NCBI GenBank assembly: GCA_027623585.1
Contig: JAQBVK010000029.1
Coordinates: 1-14,233 of the forward strand
From: Planctomycetota bacterium
GTDB lineage: Bacteria; Planctomycetota; UBA1135
Length of the DNA: 14,233 nucleotides
Direction of reading: 5' to 3'
A program made the translations under genes and the position numbers. Below, piece after piece: positions 13,581 to 14,233 of this stretch. Every line of letters begins with the position of its first letter. Positions within the stretch are counted from its first letter, which is position 1. Below the pieces are notes generated by a model. It saw only the letters and a list, made by a program, of their open reading frames with translations, did no database searches and was not told the DNA's origin.

Positions 13581-14233
13581 ATGCGGTGGAGCCCCCGTCT
13601 CCTCGACTGGGGTCCCTGGATCGTGACGGGACTCTTCGCTGCGCTGATCGCGTTGCCGGATACGCGCAATTTAGCGCTCGGACTGCAGAAGGATAACCAG
13701 CCGATCGAGTGGCTCACGGTATTGCTCCTGCTCCTCGGAGCAGGAGCCGCCATGACCTGTGCGGCACGGCCAGGCCCGATCCGCGAACGCTTCGTCTTCG
13801 GTCTGGGCGCCGCGCTCTTCTTCTTCGTCGCCGGCGAAGAACTCGCGTGGGGCCAGTATCTGCTCGGAGGACCGATCTCCGAGAGTTGGGCAGCCGCGAA
13901 TCGACAGGGCGAGACAACCCTTCACAACATGGGTGCTCTGCAAGGCAAGGCAGAGTTGATGTATCTGCTGCCTGCCGTGTGCGCGCTGGTTGCGATGCGC
14001 GGCCGATGTTCCCACTGGCTCGGGCGCGCCGCGCCCTCCCGTCGGCTCGCCCCGGCGCTGATTCTGGTAGCGCTCTTCTCGATCGTCGAGTTCGCATCGA
14101 CTTGGTTTCCAGCCGGGCGCCCGCTATGGGACAGTCTGTATGCAGGAATCCGTCCGCTCGGCGAGATGATCGAATTGGTGATCGCTTGGATCGTCTGCCG
14201 CTACGCGCTCGAAGGAGCGCGCGCGACGGAGCC
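13581..14233 (+). CDS. Multi-pass membrane protein with EELAWGQ and LHN motifs (3' end missing)
   Basis: The frame from ATG 13581 is open for 217 codons to the window edge. Hydrophobic helices are at about 13-27, 43-60, 73-85, 128-141, 160-175 and 195-210, so it is an integral membrane protein. Between helices 3 and 4 lies G-E-E-L-A-W-G-Q-Y-L-L-G (residues about 84-95), followed by N-R-Q-G-E-T-T-L-H-N (about 107-116). That pair of motifs, E-E-x-x-W-G-Q and N-x-Q-x-E-x-x-L-H-N, recurs in an uncharacterised bacterial membrane family that I recognise only by pattern. Conserved acidic, His and Asn residues near the membrane hint at metal binding or catalysis, but no function is known. It starts ten bases after the ASST-like gene and probably shares its transcript. 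Confidence 0.72.
   Translation, partial: MRWSPRLLDWGPWIVTGLFAALIALPDTRNLALGLQKDNQPIEWLTVLLLLLGAGAAMTCAARPGPIRERFVFGLGAALFFFVAGEELAWGQYLLGGPISESWAAANRQGETTLHNMGALQGKAELMYLLPAVCALVAMRGRCSHWLGRAAPSRRLAPALILVALFSIVEFASTWFPAGRPLWDSLYAGIRPLGEMIELVIAWIVCRYALEGARATE

Noticed and set aside
1..14233. tRNA, rRNA, CRISPR array, insertion sequence or attachment site
   Set aside because: I saw no regularly spaced repeats, terminal inverted repeats, transposase motifs, cloverleaf-like segments or rRNA signatures on either strand. Only visual inspection was possible.

Overview
The window is GC-rich and gene-dense, with no RNA genes, transposons or CRISPR array visible. Its gene content points to a Planctomycetota (PVC-group) bacterium, probably from an environmental genome. 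The reasons are a very large lipoprotein joining a DUF1080 domain, a dehydrogenase-type beta-propeller, HEAT-like repeats and a CxxCH haem domain; a secreted BNR/Asp-box protein ending in a C-terminal domain of a style I associate with planctomycetes; and several cell-envelope lipoproteins around core carbon-metabolism genes. The phylum call is inference, since no marker gene is present.

Layout. (1) 1-136, minus: 5' end of a DUF2238 (YjdF-like) membrane protein, divergent from (2) 172-1302, plus: a TlpA/ResA-type thioredoxin lipoprotein. Its active site reads W-G-F-W-[TGA]-G-P-C, so TGA sits exactly where the first Cys of CxxC belongs, with SECIS-like hairpins just downstream. It is best read as a selenoprotein. 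(3) 1313-4648, plus: the multidomain haem lipoprotein, seven to ten bases behind and probably in the same operon. (4) 4645-5340, minus: a lipoprotein with two YCII-like domains, convergent with (3). (5) 5433-5807, plus: a small DUF3253 protein with an N-terminal cysteine cluster. (6) 5820-7463, plus: class I fumarate hydratase. (7) 7506-9669, plus: an Asp-box/BNR secreted protein broken by an apparent frameshift near its start and an in-frame TAA at 8860. (8) 9678-10199, minus: PepSY-associated membrane protein. (9) 10339-12018, plus: ATP-dependent PEP carboxykinase. (10) 12029-13570, plus: arylsulfotransferase-like lipoprotein with a proline-rich insert. (11) 13581 to the end, plus: multi-pass membrane protein, cut by the window edge.

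How the genes may work together. The Sec-TlpA and the haem lipoprotein form a plausible pair, because TlpA/ResA/CcmG-family proteins commonly supply reductant for CxxCH haem attachment. Fumarase and PEP carboxykinase are both on the path from C4 acids to PEP, but they lie in separate transcription units. The most notable item is the predicted selenocysteine at TlpA residue 273. The same gene ends at an ordinary TGA (1300-1302), so recoding would have to be context-dependent. The broken BNR gene shows that stop-type lesions or assembly errors do occur in this window, so the Sec call rests on the position of the TGA, the intact frame after it and the hairpins, not just on an interrupted ORF.
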